From positions 1 to 64,000 of the forward strand of contig NZ_JBDWLT010000013.1 in NCBI RefSeq assembly GCF_039973015.1: a stretch of DNA of 64,000 nt, given 5' to 3'. Below the pieces are notes generated by a model that saw only the letters and a list, made by a program, of their open reading frames with translations, was not told where the DNA came from and did not search any database. Source of the stretch: Parvibaculum sp039973015 (GTDB taxonomy: Bacteria > Pseudomonadota > Alphaproteobacteria > Parvibaculales > Parvibaculaceae). The position numbers were made by a program, and so were the translations under genes. Of this stretch, positions 16,243 through 25,623 are shown one piece after another (the stretch's first letter is position 1; every line of letters starts with the position of its first letter).

Positions 16243-17235
16243 TTAGGCTACTTCCCCACCCGGGCTCACCAGCACCTTGCCGTGCCGCCCGCCCGTCTGC
16301 ACACGGATGAGCGCCTCGCGGATATCCTCTATCGCATAAACGCTGTCGACCGGCGCATGGATAGTGCCCTTCAGCATCTGCTGGCCGAGGTCCGCATAGA
16401 TCGCGCGGACTTCTTCCGCCGTGCGCCGCGCCATGAAGCGCCCCAGCATGAAGCCCGTGAAAGTCATGCCCCGGAAGACGACATCGGCAACCGAGACGGA
16501 CGGCGCTTCGCCCGTCATGCTTCCATAGGTACAGATGGTGCCTTCATCCTTCACACAGGCGGCGATCCGCGCCGTTGCCCCGCCCGAAACGGCGTCGAGC
16601 CCGAGCGGGATCGTCGCGCCGCCCGTCGCCGCGCGCACCCGTTCGGCAAGGTCCGGCCCGTCGGTGAGGCAGATATCGGCGCCGAGCGCCATCAGTTCGG
16701 GGAACACATCGTCCCGCCGCGTCACGTTCACTGTGCGGATGCCCTTGGCCTTCGCCAGCGTGATGACGAGGCGGCCCACGGCGGAGTTCGCCGCGTTCTG
16801 GATCACCCAGTCGCCGGGCTTGAGGTCCACGAGATCGGTGAGCATCAGGAGCGCGGTCGGCGGGTTGATGCGCAGCATCGCCGCCTGCTTGAGGTCAAGC
16901 CCCGCAGGCACGGGCACAGCGTCTTCCGCCGCCACGCGGCGTTGCGAGGCCCAGTTCTCGCGCGCGAGATTGATCACGAGATCGCCCGGCTTCACATGGG
17001 CAACGCCATCGCCCACGGCGGTGACACGGCCCACGCATTCCGCACCCGGCGTCGCGGGCAGCGGCGGCCTGATCCTGTAATTGCCGCGGCAAAAGCCGAT
17101 ATCGGCGGGGTTGAGCGGAAAGGCGATAACGTCGAAAACGACCTCGCCGGGGGAGGGCGCGCCCACATCCGGCGCGTCCACGCAGCGCGCCACATCTTCC
17201 GGCACGCCATATTCGTTGAGTACGATCTTCTTCAT
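16243..17235 (-). CDS. MECR-like 2-enoyl thioester reductase / MDR-family oxidoreductase
   Basis: A 330-residue medium-chain dehydrogenase/reductase without zinc ligands. The pattern 'INPPTALLMLTDL' followed by 'PGDWVIQNAANSAVG' is close to the NADPH-binding region of mitochondrial trans-2-enoyl-CoA reductase (MECR/ETR1), and 'FPLNPADIGFCRGNY' matches its N-terminal domain. It could reduce 2-enoyl thioesters in fatty acid synthesis; a quinone-oxidoreductase role cannot be excluded. The ATG at 17235 has GGGGGAG directly upstream; an in-frame extension over the desaturase gene is not real. It lies 17 nt after the desaturase stop and is probably in one operon with it. Confidence 0.85.
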   Translation of the reverse strand: MKKIVLNEYGVPEDVARCVDAPDVGAPSPGEVVFDVIAFPLNPADIGFCRGNYRIRPPLPATPGAECVGRVTAVGDGVAHVKPGDLVINLARENWASQRRVAAEDAVPVPAGLDLKQAAMLRINPPTALLMLTDLVDLKPGDWVIQNAANSAVGRLVITLAKAKGIRTVNVTRRDDVFPELMALGADICLTDGPDLAERVRAATGGATIPLGLDAVSGGATARIAACVKDEGTICTYGSMTGEAPSVSVADVVFRGMTFTGFMLGRFMARRTAEEVRAIYADLGQQMLKGTIHAPVDSVYAIEDIREALIRVQTGGRHGKVLVSPGGEVA

Positions 17236-17252
17236 CGCTCCCCCCGGATGAT

Positions 17253-18239
17253 CTAGATCCCCTGAAAGCTCACCAGCTTGCGGGCTTCCGGGTCCCACAG
17301 CGCCAGCGACGCCGTCTTGAGGCTTTCCACGATGGTCAGCCGGTTGATTGTCTTCAGTTCCGGCATCGCGTCCAGGCATTCCTGCAAACGGTAGTTCGGG
17401 ATGTGGCTGCACAGGTGGTGGATGTGGTGCAGGCCGATATTCCCGGTGAACCAGCCAAGCACGGAGGGCAGCACATAATAGGAGCTGCCCGTCAGCGCGC
17501 CGCGCTTGCGGTCCCATGTCTCGCCGGTGTCCCAGCTCGTATTCTCGAACTGGTGCTGCACATAGAAAAGCCAGACGCCCATCGCCGCCGCCGCGACCAG
17601 CACCGGTATCACCATCACCACGAAGTTGAGCCAGCCGAGCAGGAACAGCAGCGTGCCGTAAAAGACGGCAATCCCGAGATTATGCGCCATGACGCTGCTC
17701 CACATTTCCCATGCCGGGCGCCGCAGCGTGAGCGGTAGGCGTTGCAGCAGCAGGAAGTGAACCGGCCCGCCGATCATGAGCAGGAAGGCCGGGTGCCGGT
17801 AGATGCGATAGGCGAGGCGGCGCAGCGGCGTCAGCGCCCGGTATTCGTCGGTCGTCAGCGTGGTGATGTCGCCGAAGCCGCGCCGGTCGAGATTGGCCGA
17901 CGAGGTGTGGTGCAGCGCATGCAGCCGCCGCCAATAGGCATAAGGCGTAATCGTCAGCAGACTGATGACACGTCCCGTAATGTCGTTGGCTCGCTTCGAG
18001 GCGAAGAAGGAGCCATGCCCGCAATCATGCTGGATGACGAAAAAGCGCAGCGCGCAGCCCGCCAGCGGAATGGCCAGCAGCAGCGTCAGCCAGTAGCCGA
18101 CCTGAAGGCTGAAATACATGGCCGCCGAAAGCGCGACAAAAGGAACGACCGTAGTGACGATCTGCCGTCCGGCGCGGAAATAGCTCGGCTTGCGATAGCG
18201 CGCGCAATGAGCGGCGAATTTGTCGATCTTCGTATGCAT
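17253..18239 (-). CDS. Membrane fatty acid desaturase
   Basis: Inserts a double bond into acyl chains with a di-iron centre, in the inner membrane. The histidine boxes are 'HDCGH' (about residue 70), 'HALHH' (about 107) and 'HHIHH' (about 272), and several hydrophobic segments lie between them. The 328-aa length fits the FADS-like (delta-12/omega-6 or delta-9) group; regioselectivity cannot be told. The ATG at 18239 ('MHTKIDKFAAHC') is chosen over an in-frame extension. Followed directly by the MECR-like gene, it suggests a small lipid-modification operon. Confidence 0.9.
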   Translation of the reverse strand: MHTKIDKFAAHCARYRKPSYFRAGRQIVTTVVPFVALSAAMYFSLQVGYWLTLLLAIPLAGCALRFFVIQHDCGHGSFFASKRANDITGRVISLLTITPYAYWRRLHALHHTSSANLDRRGFGDITTLTTDEYRALTPLRRLAYRIYRHPAFLLMIGGPVHFLLLQRLPLTLRRPAWEMWSSVMAHNLGIAVFYGTLLFLLGWLNFVVMVIPVLVAAAAMGVWLFYVQHQFENTSWDTGETWDRKRGALTGSSYYVLPSVLGWFTGNIGLHHIHHLCSHIPNYRLQECLDAMPELKTINRLTIVESLKTASLALWDPEARKLVSFQGI

Positions 18240-18347
18240 GGTTTTTGTGCGCCGGAGGGCGCCTTTATGTTCGGGTACAGGGAGCATGCGCCGTGTCGGC
18301 GCTGCGCAGGAACGGGCTTCGTGTTTTGGCACGGCCGGAGCCGCGTG

Positions 18348-19106
18348 TCAGCTTCCGCGCGCGTCTTTCACGATCTTTTCGAGCCGTTCCTTGTCCGCCG
18401 CGCCCGGATACATCGTGCCGCCGACGATAAAGGCGGGCGTGCCGTCCACGCCGAGCAGCTCGGCAAGGCGGTAGGTGCGGCTCACATGATCCTGGATCGC
18501 CGGATCGGCCATGTCTTTCTTGAGCTTTGCCAGATCAAGGCCGACGTCTTCTGCAATCTCGTAAATTCCGTCCTCGTCCAGCCCGCCCTTGTGCTCGTAG
18601 AGCGCCGCATGCATTTCCATGTAGCGCCCCTGCTTCTTCGCGGCGATGGCCGCCTGCGAGGCGCTGAGCGAAACCGGCCCGAGGATCGGAAATTCCTTCA
18701 GGATGAGGCGGATATTGCCGTCCGCCTTCACGAAGTCCATCAGCGGTTCGAAGCTGCGCTTGCAGTACCCGCACTGATAGTCGAAAAACTCGACGATGGT
18801 GACGTCGCCATCCGGGTTCCCCGTCACATAATCCATCGGATTGTCGTAGATCGCCTTGCGGTTCTGTTCGACGGCGGCCTTCGTCTCCGCAAGCTCCGCC
18901 GCCGCCTGCTTCTTTTCAAGCGCGTCTAAGGCCTTCACCAGCACTTCCGGGTGCTCCACCAGATAGTCGTGAATGATCGTCTCGATCTCCGCCTTCTCCG
19001 CGGCGCCGAACGTGCCTTGCGCGTATGCAGGCGCGGCGAAAGCGAATGACAGGGCGGCGAGCAGAAAGGCGGGCAGGCGGAACAAACGGGTCATGTGTCT
19101 CTTCAT
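18348..19106 (-). CDS. DsbA-family thiol:disulfide oxidoreductase (Com1-like)
   Basis: A periplasmic thioredoxin-fold protein. A signal peptide ('LFRLPAFLLAALSFAFAAPAYA') is followed by a helical segment rich in Ala/Glu/Lys and then the DsbA domain with the active site CGYC ('FFDYQCGYCKRSFEP') and the cis-proline loop 'VDGTPAFIVGG'. The start is uncertain: an ATG at 19154 overlaps the upstream peptidase stop (ATGA) and would be coupled but gives a long n-region; 19106 and 19094 give standard signal peptides. It is the second gene after the M48 peptidase, a common pair in alphaproteobacteria. Confidence 0.9.
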   Translation of the reverse strand: MKRHMTRLFRLPAFLLAALSFAFAAPAYAQGTFGAAEKAEIETIIHDYLVEHPEVLVKALDALEKKQAAAELAETKAAVEQNRKAIYDNPMDYVTGNPDGDVTIVEFFDYQCGYCKRSFEPLMDFVKADGNIRLILKEFPILGPVSLSASQAAIAAKKQGRYMEMHAALYEHKGGLDEDGIYEIAEDVGLDLAKLKKDMADPAIQDHVSRTYRLAELLGVDGTPAFIVGGTMYPGAADKERLEKIVKDARGS

Positions 19107-19150
19107 GTTGAGAAAGGAATTCGTCTTGAGGCGGAAAAGGGCGAGGGCGC

Positions 19151-20521
19151 TCATCCGCGCTTCGGCATGGGCTGCACGGCAATATCCTGCGCGCGCAGCC
19201 ATTCGGGGCTGCCCTGCGTGAGAAGCTTGGCGGCCCGCGTGGCATGTGCCTTCGCTTCGCCCACCGAGCCGAGCGCATCGTAATATTGCGCGGCGGAAAG
19301 TTCCGCCATGCCGATATTGTCGAGCTGCCCATAGGCAATCGAAAGCTGGTAATAGCCGAAGGCCTGCTCGCCGCTCTTGGTTGCGATTTGCAGATGACGG
19401 ATCGCTTCGGGGGTCGCTTCCGTACCTTCGCGCGCGAGCAGCGCCCGCCCGAGCCCGAGGTGAAGCTGTTCGTCGGAAGGCTTCAGTTCCACGGATCGGC
19501 GATAGGCCGCGATGGCATCTTCCACCTTGCCGCTTTCGAAATAGATCTGCCCCTTCACTTCCCAGATGTAGGGATTGTTCGCTTCATGCTCCAGCAGTGG
19601 TTCGAGTTCGGCCAGCGCCTTGTCGAGCTGCCCCGTGCGGTGATAGGCGACGGAGCGCGCATAAAGCGCATAGTCGCTCTTGTCGGAAGCGGGATAGCGG
19701 TTGAACGTGACGGCGGGATCGTCGAGGAAGCCGTGCAGCTTCGCCTGCACCATCTTGAACTGATGGATGCGCGCGGGCGATTCTTGCTTGTCGAAATAGG
19801 GCGAAGCCGTCACCCGTGTTTCCAGCGCCGCGAGGCGCGCGCCGGACATGGGATGCGAGCGCGCATAGGGGTCTTGCCGGTTCGCTGTCAGCAGTTCCTG
19901 GTCGCGCATCGTCGAAAAGAGATCGAGCATGCCCTTGCCGGACTGGCCGGAGCGCTGCAGGAAAGTCGCGCCCGCCTGGTCGGCGCTGGCTTCCTGCTCG
20001 CGCGTGAAGGCGAGGAGCGAGCGCGTCGCGATGTGCTGGCTGCCCATGATCAGCGCCATGCCCGCATCGCCCTGACCGGCGGCAATCGCGCCCACGCCGA
20101 GGATCATCGAGGCGATCACCGGCATGCTCATGCTTTCGAATTCCTCGCGCCGTTTCACCAGATGCCCGCCAGACATGTGGCCCGTTTCATGCGCGATCAC
20201 GCCAATGAGTTCGGAAGGCGTATCGACGATGGTGATGAGGCCGGTATGCACGAACATCTGCTGCCCGCCCGCCACGAAGGCGTTGAGGTTCGGATCGTTC
20301 ACGAGATGGATTTTCACCGCGCCTGGGTCGATGCCGGCCGCGCGGAAGATCGGGTCGGAATATTCCCGCAGCATCGCCTCGGTCTCGGCGTCGCTGACCA
20401 CCGCAATGCGGCCCTGCGCCGCCGCCGGGTGAGCGGCCTGGAAGGCAAGCGCGGCACCCATCGCCAGAATGCCAAGCGCGCGTGCCCCCTGTTCGAGGGC
20501 GGCGTTGAGCCCGAATCTCAT
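19151..20521 (-). CDS. M48 metalloprotease with TPR repeats (BepA-like)
   Basis: A periplasmic chaperone-protease for outer membrane assembly. A signal peptide (about 1-36, ending 'AAAQG') precedes the zincin domain with 'IAHETGHMSGGH' near residue 110 (HExxH; ligands His, His and a downstream Glu in 'EQEASADQAG'). The region from about residue 290 to the end holds TPR-like helical repeats ('ALYARSVAYHRTGQLDKAL'). At 456 aa the length fits BepA/YfgC. Its stop overlaps the first possible start of the DsbA-like gene, so folding and disulfide functions are probably made together. Confidence 0.92.
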   Translation of the reverse strand: MRFGLNAALEQGARALGILAMGAALAFQAAHPAAAQGRIAVVSDAETEAMLREYSDPIFRAAGIDPGAVKIHLVNDPNLNAFVAGGQQMFVHTGLITIVDTPSELIGVIAHETGHMSGGHLVKRREEFESMSMPVIASMILGVGAIAAGQGDAGMALIMGSQHIATRSLLAFTREQEASADQAGATFLQRSGQSGKGMLDLFSTMRDQELLTANRQDPYARSHPMSGARLAALETRVTASPYFDKQESPARIHQFKMVQAKLHGFLDDPAVTFNRYPASDKSDYALYARSVAYHRTGQLDKALAELEPLLEHEANNPYIWEVKGQIYFESGKVEDAIAAYRRSVELKPSDEQLHLGLGRALLAREGTEATPEAIRHLQIATKSGEQAFGYYQLSIAYGQLDNIGMAELSAAQYYDALGSVGEAKAHATRAAKLLTQGSPEWLRAQDIAVQPMPKRG

Positions 20522-20827
20522 GACTGCATACTCTCGTTAAACCCGTTTACATGAGGGCCTTCCGGCCCTTTCAAGTCCCAGTTGCAGGCCCGCCGCCTGC
20601 TTTTCCTTCCCCGGCGGCCCATTTCGCGTCACTCTCGCGCGTCCCCGGTTCTGGCGGGGGATTCTCCGCGGATTTCAGCGCCGCGTTGACGTTATGGGCA
20701 TGTCGCGACTAAACGGTAGGGGCGGGCCCTGACCCCGTCAATCTCGCCGGGCAGTGTCCGCCTGCCAAGCGGGATACACCATACAAGAAACGGCGCTGAC
20801 CGCTGAATCCGGCGCCGGAAGATCGAT
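20522..20827 (+). promoter_or_regulatory. Divergent intergenic region with predicted promoter of the GGT-like gene
   Basis: On the plus strand TTGACG (20686-20691), a 17-nt spacer and CTAAAC (20709-20714) form a good alphaproteobacterial promoter for the gamma-glutamyltransferase-like gene, about 110 nt before its start. An inverted repeat AGGGCC-TTCC-GGCCCT lies near 20553-20570, just upstream of the M48 gene. Nothing else stands out in these 306 bases. Confidence 0.5.
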
Positions 20828-22309
20828 ATGTCGAACATCAGGAGAAGCGCCGGAATGTGGTTAAATTATGAGGTACACACACGCCGCACGGGAATGGCGC
20901 TCGCCGCATTCACTGTGATTCTCGGTCTTTCGGCCTGCGTGGATGAGGGGCCCCGCGATCCCGTGGGCATCACGGCCGTGAGCCACGGCGTCGAAACCGC
21001 GGCGGATCGCCGCGCGCGCCTCACATCGGCGGGCAGGGTCGAGGCGGATTCGCGCGATCCCTGGTTCGCCGGTGCCGCCATTGCCGACGAGCCCTCGGCA
21101 GCGCTCCTCGCGCGCCAGGTGCTGGAAGAGGGCGGCAATGCCGCCGATGCGGCTACCGCCGTCTATTTCGGCCTCTCCGTCACTTATCCCGCAGCCGCCG
21201 GTCTTGGCGGCGGCGGCGTCTGCCTCGTCCATGAGGCGGGCAAGAAGACGGTCGAGACGGTCTCCTTCCTTACCCGCAATCCGGCCGGCGGCGGCAGCAT
21301 CGCCGTTCCGGGCAATGTGCGCGGCTTCGCGCTCATCCATGCGCGCTATGGCAAACTCCCTTGGGGTTCGCTCGTCGCGCCCGCCGAGCGTCTTGCCGCG
21401 ACCGGCCTGCCGGTTTCGCGCGCCACGGCGGGCCAGCTCGCAGGCAACGCCGCGATCATCGGCGCCTCGCCCGCCCTGCAGAAAACCTTCTCCAATGACA
21501 GGGGCGCCATTGCGGCCGAACTCGATGTCGTTACGCGCCTCCAGCTTGCGGCGACGCTTGCCCAGGTGCGCAGCAAGGGCGTCCGCGGCTTCTATTCCGG
21601 CGCGACCGCACAGCGCCTTGTCGAGGCCTCGTCGGGCGCGGGCGGCGCTCTCTCCATGGGCGACCTCCGCAACTACCGCCCGGATGTCGTTGCCGCGCAA
21701 TCCGCCGATTCCGGCACGTCGCGTGTCTGGCTTCCCGCGGCCTCGCTTGGAGCGGGCGCTTTCGGCGCCGCGCTCTGGTCGAATGCGGGCACGGCAGGCC
21801 CCGGCGATCTCGCCGAGACCGCGCGCCGCACGGCGGTTCAGCTCGGCGCGAAAGGTGATACCGATCGTGACTTCGGCTCCACCGCTTTCGCCGCCATCGA
21901 CGGTGAGGGCGGGGCGGTTGCCTGCGCCGTCACCATGAATGGCGCCTTCGGTTCGGCGCATGTCGCGGAAGGAACGGGCGTCGTGCTCGCGGCAAGCCCG
22001 GCGAGCCCGGTCGCGGGTCTTGCCTCCGCCTTCCTCTCGCCCGTCATCGTGACCGGCGCGACCGGCGAATATGTCCGCGTCAGCGGCGCCGGAGCGGGCG
22101 GGCCCAAGGGGGCTGCCGCCATTCATTATGTGGCGCGCAATGCGCAGTCGATCGAGGCGGCGGAAACCGCGCTTGAAAATGGTCCCGCCGATATGCGTTC
22201 CCCGGCGAATGCCATCGTCTGCCCGGATGGCATCGCCTCGGGCGCCTGCGGCTTCGCCATCAATCCGCGCGGCAACGGCATGGCCGTCACCGGCATTGCG
22301 GGCGGCTGA
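20828..22309 (+). CDS. Gamma-glutamyltransferase-like (Ntn-hydrolase) lipoprotein
   Basis: 493 residues. A hydrophobic segment with lipobox 'ILGLSAC' (Cys37) indicates a lipoprotein. The body follows the GGT fold: 'AAIADEPSAALLARQVLEEGGNA' type start, 'AVYFGLSVTYPAAAGLGGGG', 'ARYGKLPWGSLVAPAERLA', and near residue 340 'DFGSTAFAAIDGEG', where Thr takes the place of the autoprocessing nucleophile. It is about 70-90 residues shorter than typical GGTs and lacks the usual 'TTH' context, so glutathione hydrolysis is not certain. Two starts are possible (20828 and 20894); the second places the signal peptide at the N terminus. Confidence 0.8.
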   Translation: MSNIRRSAGMWLNYEVHTRRTGMALAAFTVILGLSACVDEGPRDPVGITAVSHGVETAADRRARLTSAGRVEADSRDPWFAGAAIADEPSAALLARQVLEEGGNAADAATAVYFGLSVTYPAAAGLGGGGVCLVHEAGKKTVETVSFLTRNPAGGGSIAVPGNVRGFALIHARYGKLPWGSLVAPAERLAATGLPVSRATAGQLAGNAAIIGASPALQKTFSNDRGAIAAELDVVTRLQLAATLAQVRSKGVRGFYSGATAQRLVEASSGAGGALSMGDLRNYRPDVVAAQSADSGTSRVWLPAASLGAGAFGAALWSNAGTAGPGDLAETARRTAVQLGAKGDTDRDFGSTAFAAIDGEGGAVACAVTMNGAFGSAHVAEGTGVVLAASPASPVAGLASAFLSPVIVTGATGEYVRVSGAGAGGPKGAAAIHYVARNAQSIEAAETALENGPADMRSPANAIVCPDGIASGACGFAINPRGNGMAVTGIAGG

Positions 22310-22360
22310 CAGTCTGCTCCCGGGATCGGGACAATGAACGCGCGGAACGCGCGCGACAAA

Positions 22361-22389
22361 AAAGGCCCGGAGAAAACTCCGGGCCTTTT
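22361..22389. terminator. Bidirectional intrinsic terminator between the GGT-like gene and rne
   Basis: A 9-11 bp GC-rich stem (AGGCCCGGAG with CTCCGGGCCT, AAAA loop) is flanked by A-runs on one side and T-runs on the other, so it works on both strands. It lies 52 nt after the GGT-like stop and 25 nt after the rne stop. Confidence 0.9.
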
Positions 22390-22413
22390 GCTTTGCATTC
22401 GTTACGAGGGCTT

Positions 22414-25008
22414 CTAGCGCCGCTGCCACCAGCCGCGCCGCGAGGGCTCATTCGAGGGTTCTTCTTCCTCGGCCTCGCCGGGCATCGGTCCGTCGGCGTC
22501 CGCACCGGCCATTTCGGCGACGGGTTCGTCCTCTTCCGCTTCTTCCTCGGCTTCTTCCCGGGCTAGTTCTTCCTTCGCCTCGGCTTCCGCTTCGAGAAGT
22601 TCTTCAGGTTCGTCATAGGCGCCTTCCGTGGCGGCCTCTGCTTCCCAGGTCTCCTCGTCGTCGTCGGACGGGTCTTCGGCTTCGAGTGCGCCGCGCGAAT
22701 AGGAGAGAAGAGCGGGCGCCTCGCCGCTCGCAAGCGGGTCGGCCTCGTCTTCCAGCGACAGGTCTTCGCCGTCGCTGTTCTCCGCCCCATCCGCGTAGCT
22801 GTCGCTCGCGGTGTTTTCCTCGCCCTCATCGCCCTCGGCAGTGCCTTCCTGACGGCGCTTGTTGCGGCGTCCGCCACGGCGGCCACGGCGGCGGCGCTTG
22901 CGCGGCTGTCCGTCCTCGCCGAGTTCCTGCTCGCCATCGGCGCGCGCGGCATCTCCCTCCGCATCGTCCTCGGTGTCGGCTCCCTCCGCTGTGGCGGAAG
23001 CTTCTTCCCCGTTCTCGCCGGCATTGCCATCGCTATCGCCATTGGCCTCGCGCGGCGTATCGCCTTCGCCTGCGGGACGGCGCTTGCGGCGGCGGCGCTT
23101 GCGGCGGCGCTGTCCGTCGTCCTTGCCGTCGCCCGCTTCGGCATCGGCATTCGTCTCGTCCGCCTCGTCCTCGTCGGGCGCCGTTTCGGTGACGGCGGGC
23201 TCATCTTCCTCGGTGTAGCCGCTCTCGATGTTGATCGCGCCCTGCGCCGGCCTCGTGCGCGTCAGCGCGCGCGCTTCCGCGGTCTCGATCTTGTGCTCCG
23301 AACCGGCCAGCGTCGCATCCGCCTCGATGAAGACGGAAGCGCCGTAGCGCTCTTCCACATCGAGAAGATTCGCGCGCTTCTGGTTCAGAATATAGATCGC
23401 GACTTCGGCAGGCACCTTCACGGTGAAGGCGGTGGCACGGCCCTTGATCGCTTCCGCCTCGACGCTGCGCAGCACATGCAGCGCCATCGACTCGACGGAG
23501 CGTACGAGCCCCGTGCCCGAGCAATGCGGGCAGATGACCGTCGAACCTTCAAGCACGCCGGACCGCATGCGCTGGCGCGACATTTCGAGAAGGCCGAAAT
23601 GGCTGATCCGGCCGACCTGGATGCGCGCCCGGTCCGTCTTCAGGCAATCCTTGAGCTTGCGTTCGACCGCACGGTTGTTGCGGTTCTCGTCCATGTCGAT
23701 GAAATCGATCACGATGAGGCCCGCGAGGTCGCGCAGGCGCATTTGCCGCGTGATCTCTTCCGCCGCTTCGAGATTCGTCTTCAGCGCCGTCTGCTCGATA
23801 TTGCGCTCCTTGGTGGAGCGGCCCGAGTTCACGTCGATGGAAACGAGCGCTTCCGTCGGATTGATGACGATATAGCCGCCCGACTTCAGTGTGACGGTCG
23901 GGTTCAGCATCGCGTCGAGCTGCTGCTCGACCTGCTGCTTCTGGAAGAGCGGCTGCGTTTCCTTGTAGGGCTGAACATTCTTCGCATGGCTCGGCATGAG
24001 CATGCGCATGAAGTTCTTCGCTTCCTTGTAGCCTTCGTCGCCCTCGATCTGGATGGCGTCGATATCCTTGTCGTAGAGGTCGCGGATCGAGCGCTTGATC
24101 AGGCTGCCTTCCTCATAGACGAGGCTCGGCGCCGTCGACTTGAGCGTCAGCTCGCGCACGCTTTCCCACATGCGCAACAGATATTCGTAGTCGCGCTTGA
24201 TCTCCGCCTTGGTGCGCTTCGCGCCTGCCGTGCGGACGATGAGGCCCATGCCTTCCGGCACATCGAGCGACTCGGCGATGTTCTTCAGCTTCTTGCGGTC
24301 GGCGGCCACCGTGATCTTGCGCGAGATGCCGCCGCCCCGTGCCGTGTTCGGCATCAGTACACAGTAGCGTCCGGCGAGCGAGAGATAGGTGGTGAGCGCC
24401 GCCCCCTTGTTGCCGCGCTCTTCCTTCACGACCTGCACCAGCAGGATCTGCCGGCGCTTGATGACTTCCTGAATCTTGTAGGAGCGATAGTTGTTGCGCT
24501 GCTTGCGCGGCGCGGCTTCTTCCATCGCGTCTTCGGCGCCGACGCTCTCGATCGTTTCATCGGAGCGGACCGATTCCGTTTCGCCCGCGTCCGAAGAGGC
24601 GTCGGGAGTGGCGTTGTCGTCGTCCTCGTCGTGTTCGTCGTCGGACCCGGCCTTTTCTTCCCTGGCTTCCGCCTCGGGCGCGTTGTCTTCCTCGTCGTCT
24701 TCCTCGTCCTCGCGGCGCGCTTCATCGGCCTGCTGTTGCAGCAGGGCTTCGCGGTCGGCCACCGGGATCTGGTAGTAGTCGGGATGGATTTCGCTGAAAG
24801 CGAGGAAACCGTGCCTGTTACCGCCATATTCGACGAAGGCTGCCTGGAGCGAGGGCTCCACGCGCGTCACCTTGGCTAGATAGATATTTCCTCGAAGCTG
24901 TTTCCTGTTTTCTGACTCGAAATCGAACTCTTCAACGCGATTGCCGTTTACGACCACCACCCGGGTTTCCTCGGGGTGGGCCGCATCGATAAGCATCTTC
25001 TTTCCCAT
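22414..25008 (-). CDS. rne: Ribonuclease E
   Basis: Endonuclease that cuts single-stranded AU-rich RNA and organises the degradosome. 864 residues. The S1 domain begins at about residue 38 and is split by a long Asp/Glu-rich insertion (about 95-165), typical of alphaproteobacterial RNase E. The catalytic aspartates are in 'ALVSIDVNSGRST' and 'LIVIDFIDMDEN', and the zinc-link is 'CPHCSGTG' near residue 490. From about residue 590 the tail is disordered, with alternating acidic and Arg-rich blocks ('RRRKRRRRKRR', 'RKRRRRGRRGGRRNKRR'), the presumed RNA- and partner-binding scaffold. Confidence 0.96.
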   Translation of the reverse strand: MGKKMLIDAAHPEETRVVVVNGNRVEEFDFESENRKQLRGNIYLAKVTRVEPSLQAAFVEYGGNRHGFLAFSEIHPDYYQIPVADREALLQQQADEARREDEEDDEEDNAPEAEAREEKAGSDDEHDEDDDNATPDASSDAGETESVRSDETIESVGAEDAMEEAAPRKQRNNYRSYKIQEVIKRRQILLVQVVKEERGNKGAALTTYLSLAGRYCVLMPNTARGGGISRKITVAADRKKLKNIAESLDVPEGMGLIVRTAGAKRTKAEIKRDYEYLLRMWESVRELTLKSTAPSLVYEEGSLIKRSIRDLYDKDIDAIQIEGDEGYKEAKNFMRMLMPSHAKNVQPYKETQPLFQKQQVEQQLDAMLNPTVTLKSGGYIVINPTEALVSIDVNSGRSTKERNIEQTALKTNLEAAEEITRQMRLRDLAGLIVIDFIDMDENRNNRAVERKLKDCLKTDRARIQVGRISHFGLLEMSRQRMRSGVLEGSTVICPHCSGTGLVRSVESMALHVLRSVEAEAIKGRATAFTVKVPAEVAIYILNQKRANLLDVEERYGASVFIEADATLAGSEHKIETAEARALTRTRPAQGAINIESGYTEEDEPAVTETAPDEDEADETNADAEAGDGKDDGQRRRKRRRRKRRPAGEGDTPREANGDSDGNAGENGEEASATAEGADTEDDAEGDAARADGEQELGEDGQPRKRRRRGRRGGRRNKRRQEGTAEGDEGEENTASDSYADGAENSDGEDLSLEDEADPLASGEAPALLSYSRGALEAEDPSDDDEETWEAEAATEGAYDEPEELLEAEAEAKEELAREEAEEEAEEDEPVAEMAGADADGPMPGEAEEEEPSNEPSRRGWWQRR

Positions 25009-25623
25009 ATGGAACGTCTCCGTGGCGCAATCCGACGCACGAGGGCCGCCGCATGGTCATGCGTGCGGGCGTTCGCGCGGGTGCGCCGCTTGTTTGAGTC
25101 CTTGTCGTCGTGCCGGCACCGTTAAGGCGCGCCGCGGCGGATGGGGACTGGGTCTGAAATGAAAGTGATGAATGGGCGAGGAAGCGCCGCGCGACCGGAC
25201 GCACAGCCGTTCCGAAACCCTTCGCGGAAAATTCCCGCGAGATCGGCCGGCCGGTGTGCTGTCTGACTGCGTCGTGCATCTCTACCTTTGTGGTGCACCC
25301 ATCAAGGCGCCGGGTGCCGGCGGGCTCCCCTCTGCCGGGCAATATGGCCGGGCGGGACGAGCGAGTAACTTTTCCGAATGCGCGCTTTGGCGATTACCGG
25401 GCGGCGCCCTTGTCAGGACAGCGCCTTTGCTGGAAAACGCCGGGCCCGCGCGGTCCGCTTCCGGTATCGCCCTTGTAGGGGTGTCACGCCGGCGCGCTAC
25501 GGTTGCCCGAATTCCTGGAGCCGCCCGGGACATGGAAGTCCGTCGCGGCGGACCGGATACCCGTTTGAGGGGGTGTTCATCCGGCAGTGACAGGTTTTAC
25601 CGTTTACGGCTCTGATTTGGCAA
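25009..25623 (-). promoter_or_regulatory. Predicted rne promoter and long 5' leader
   Basis: On the minus strand TTGCCA (25623-25618), an 18-nt spacer and TAAAAC (25599-25594) form the best promoter upstream of rne. Transcription from it would give a leader of about 580 nt. Long leaders used for autoregulation are known for rne in other bacteria. The leader is GC-rich with many possible hairpins and I cannot single one out. A plus-strand frame across 25172-25615 has no protein-like character and is not called. Confidence 0.35.

Noticed and set aside
23293..24879. 528-codon frame opposite rne
   Set aside because: Same reason: a reverse-strand shadow of the RNase E gene.
25172..25615. 147-codon plus-strand frame upstream of the amidase
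   Set aside because: Residue composition is Arg/Gly/Pro-heavy without domain or signal, no clear ribosome-binding site, and it runs through the probable rne leader.
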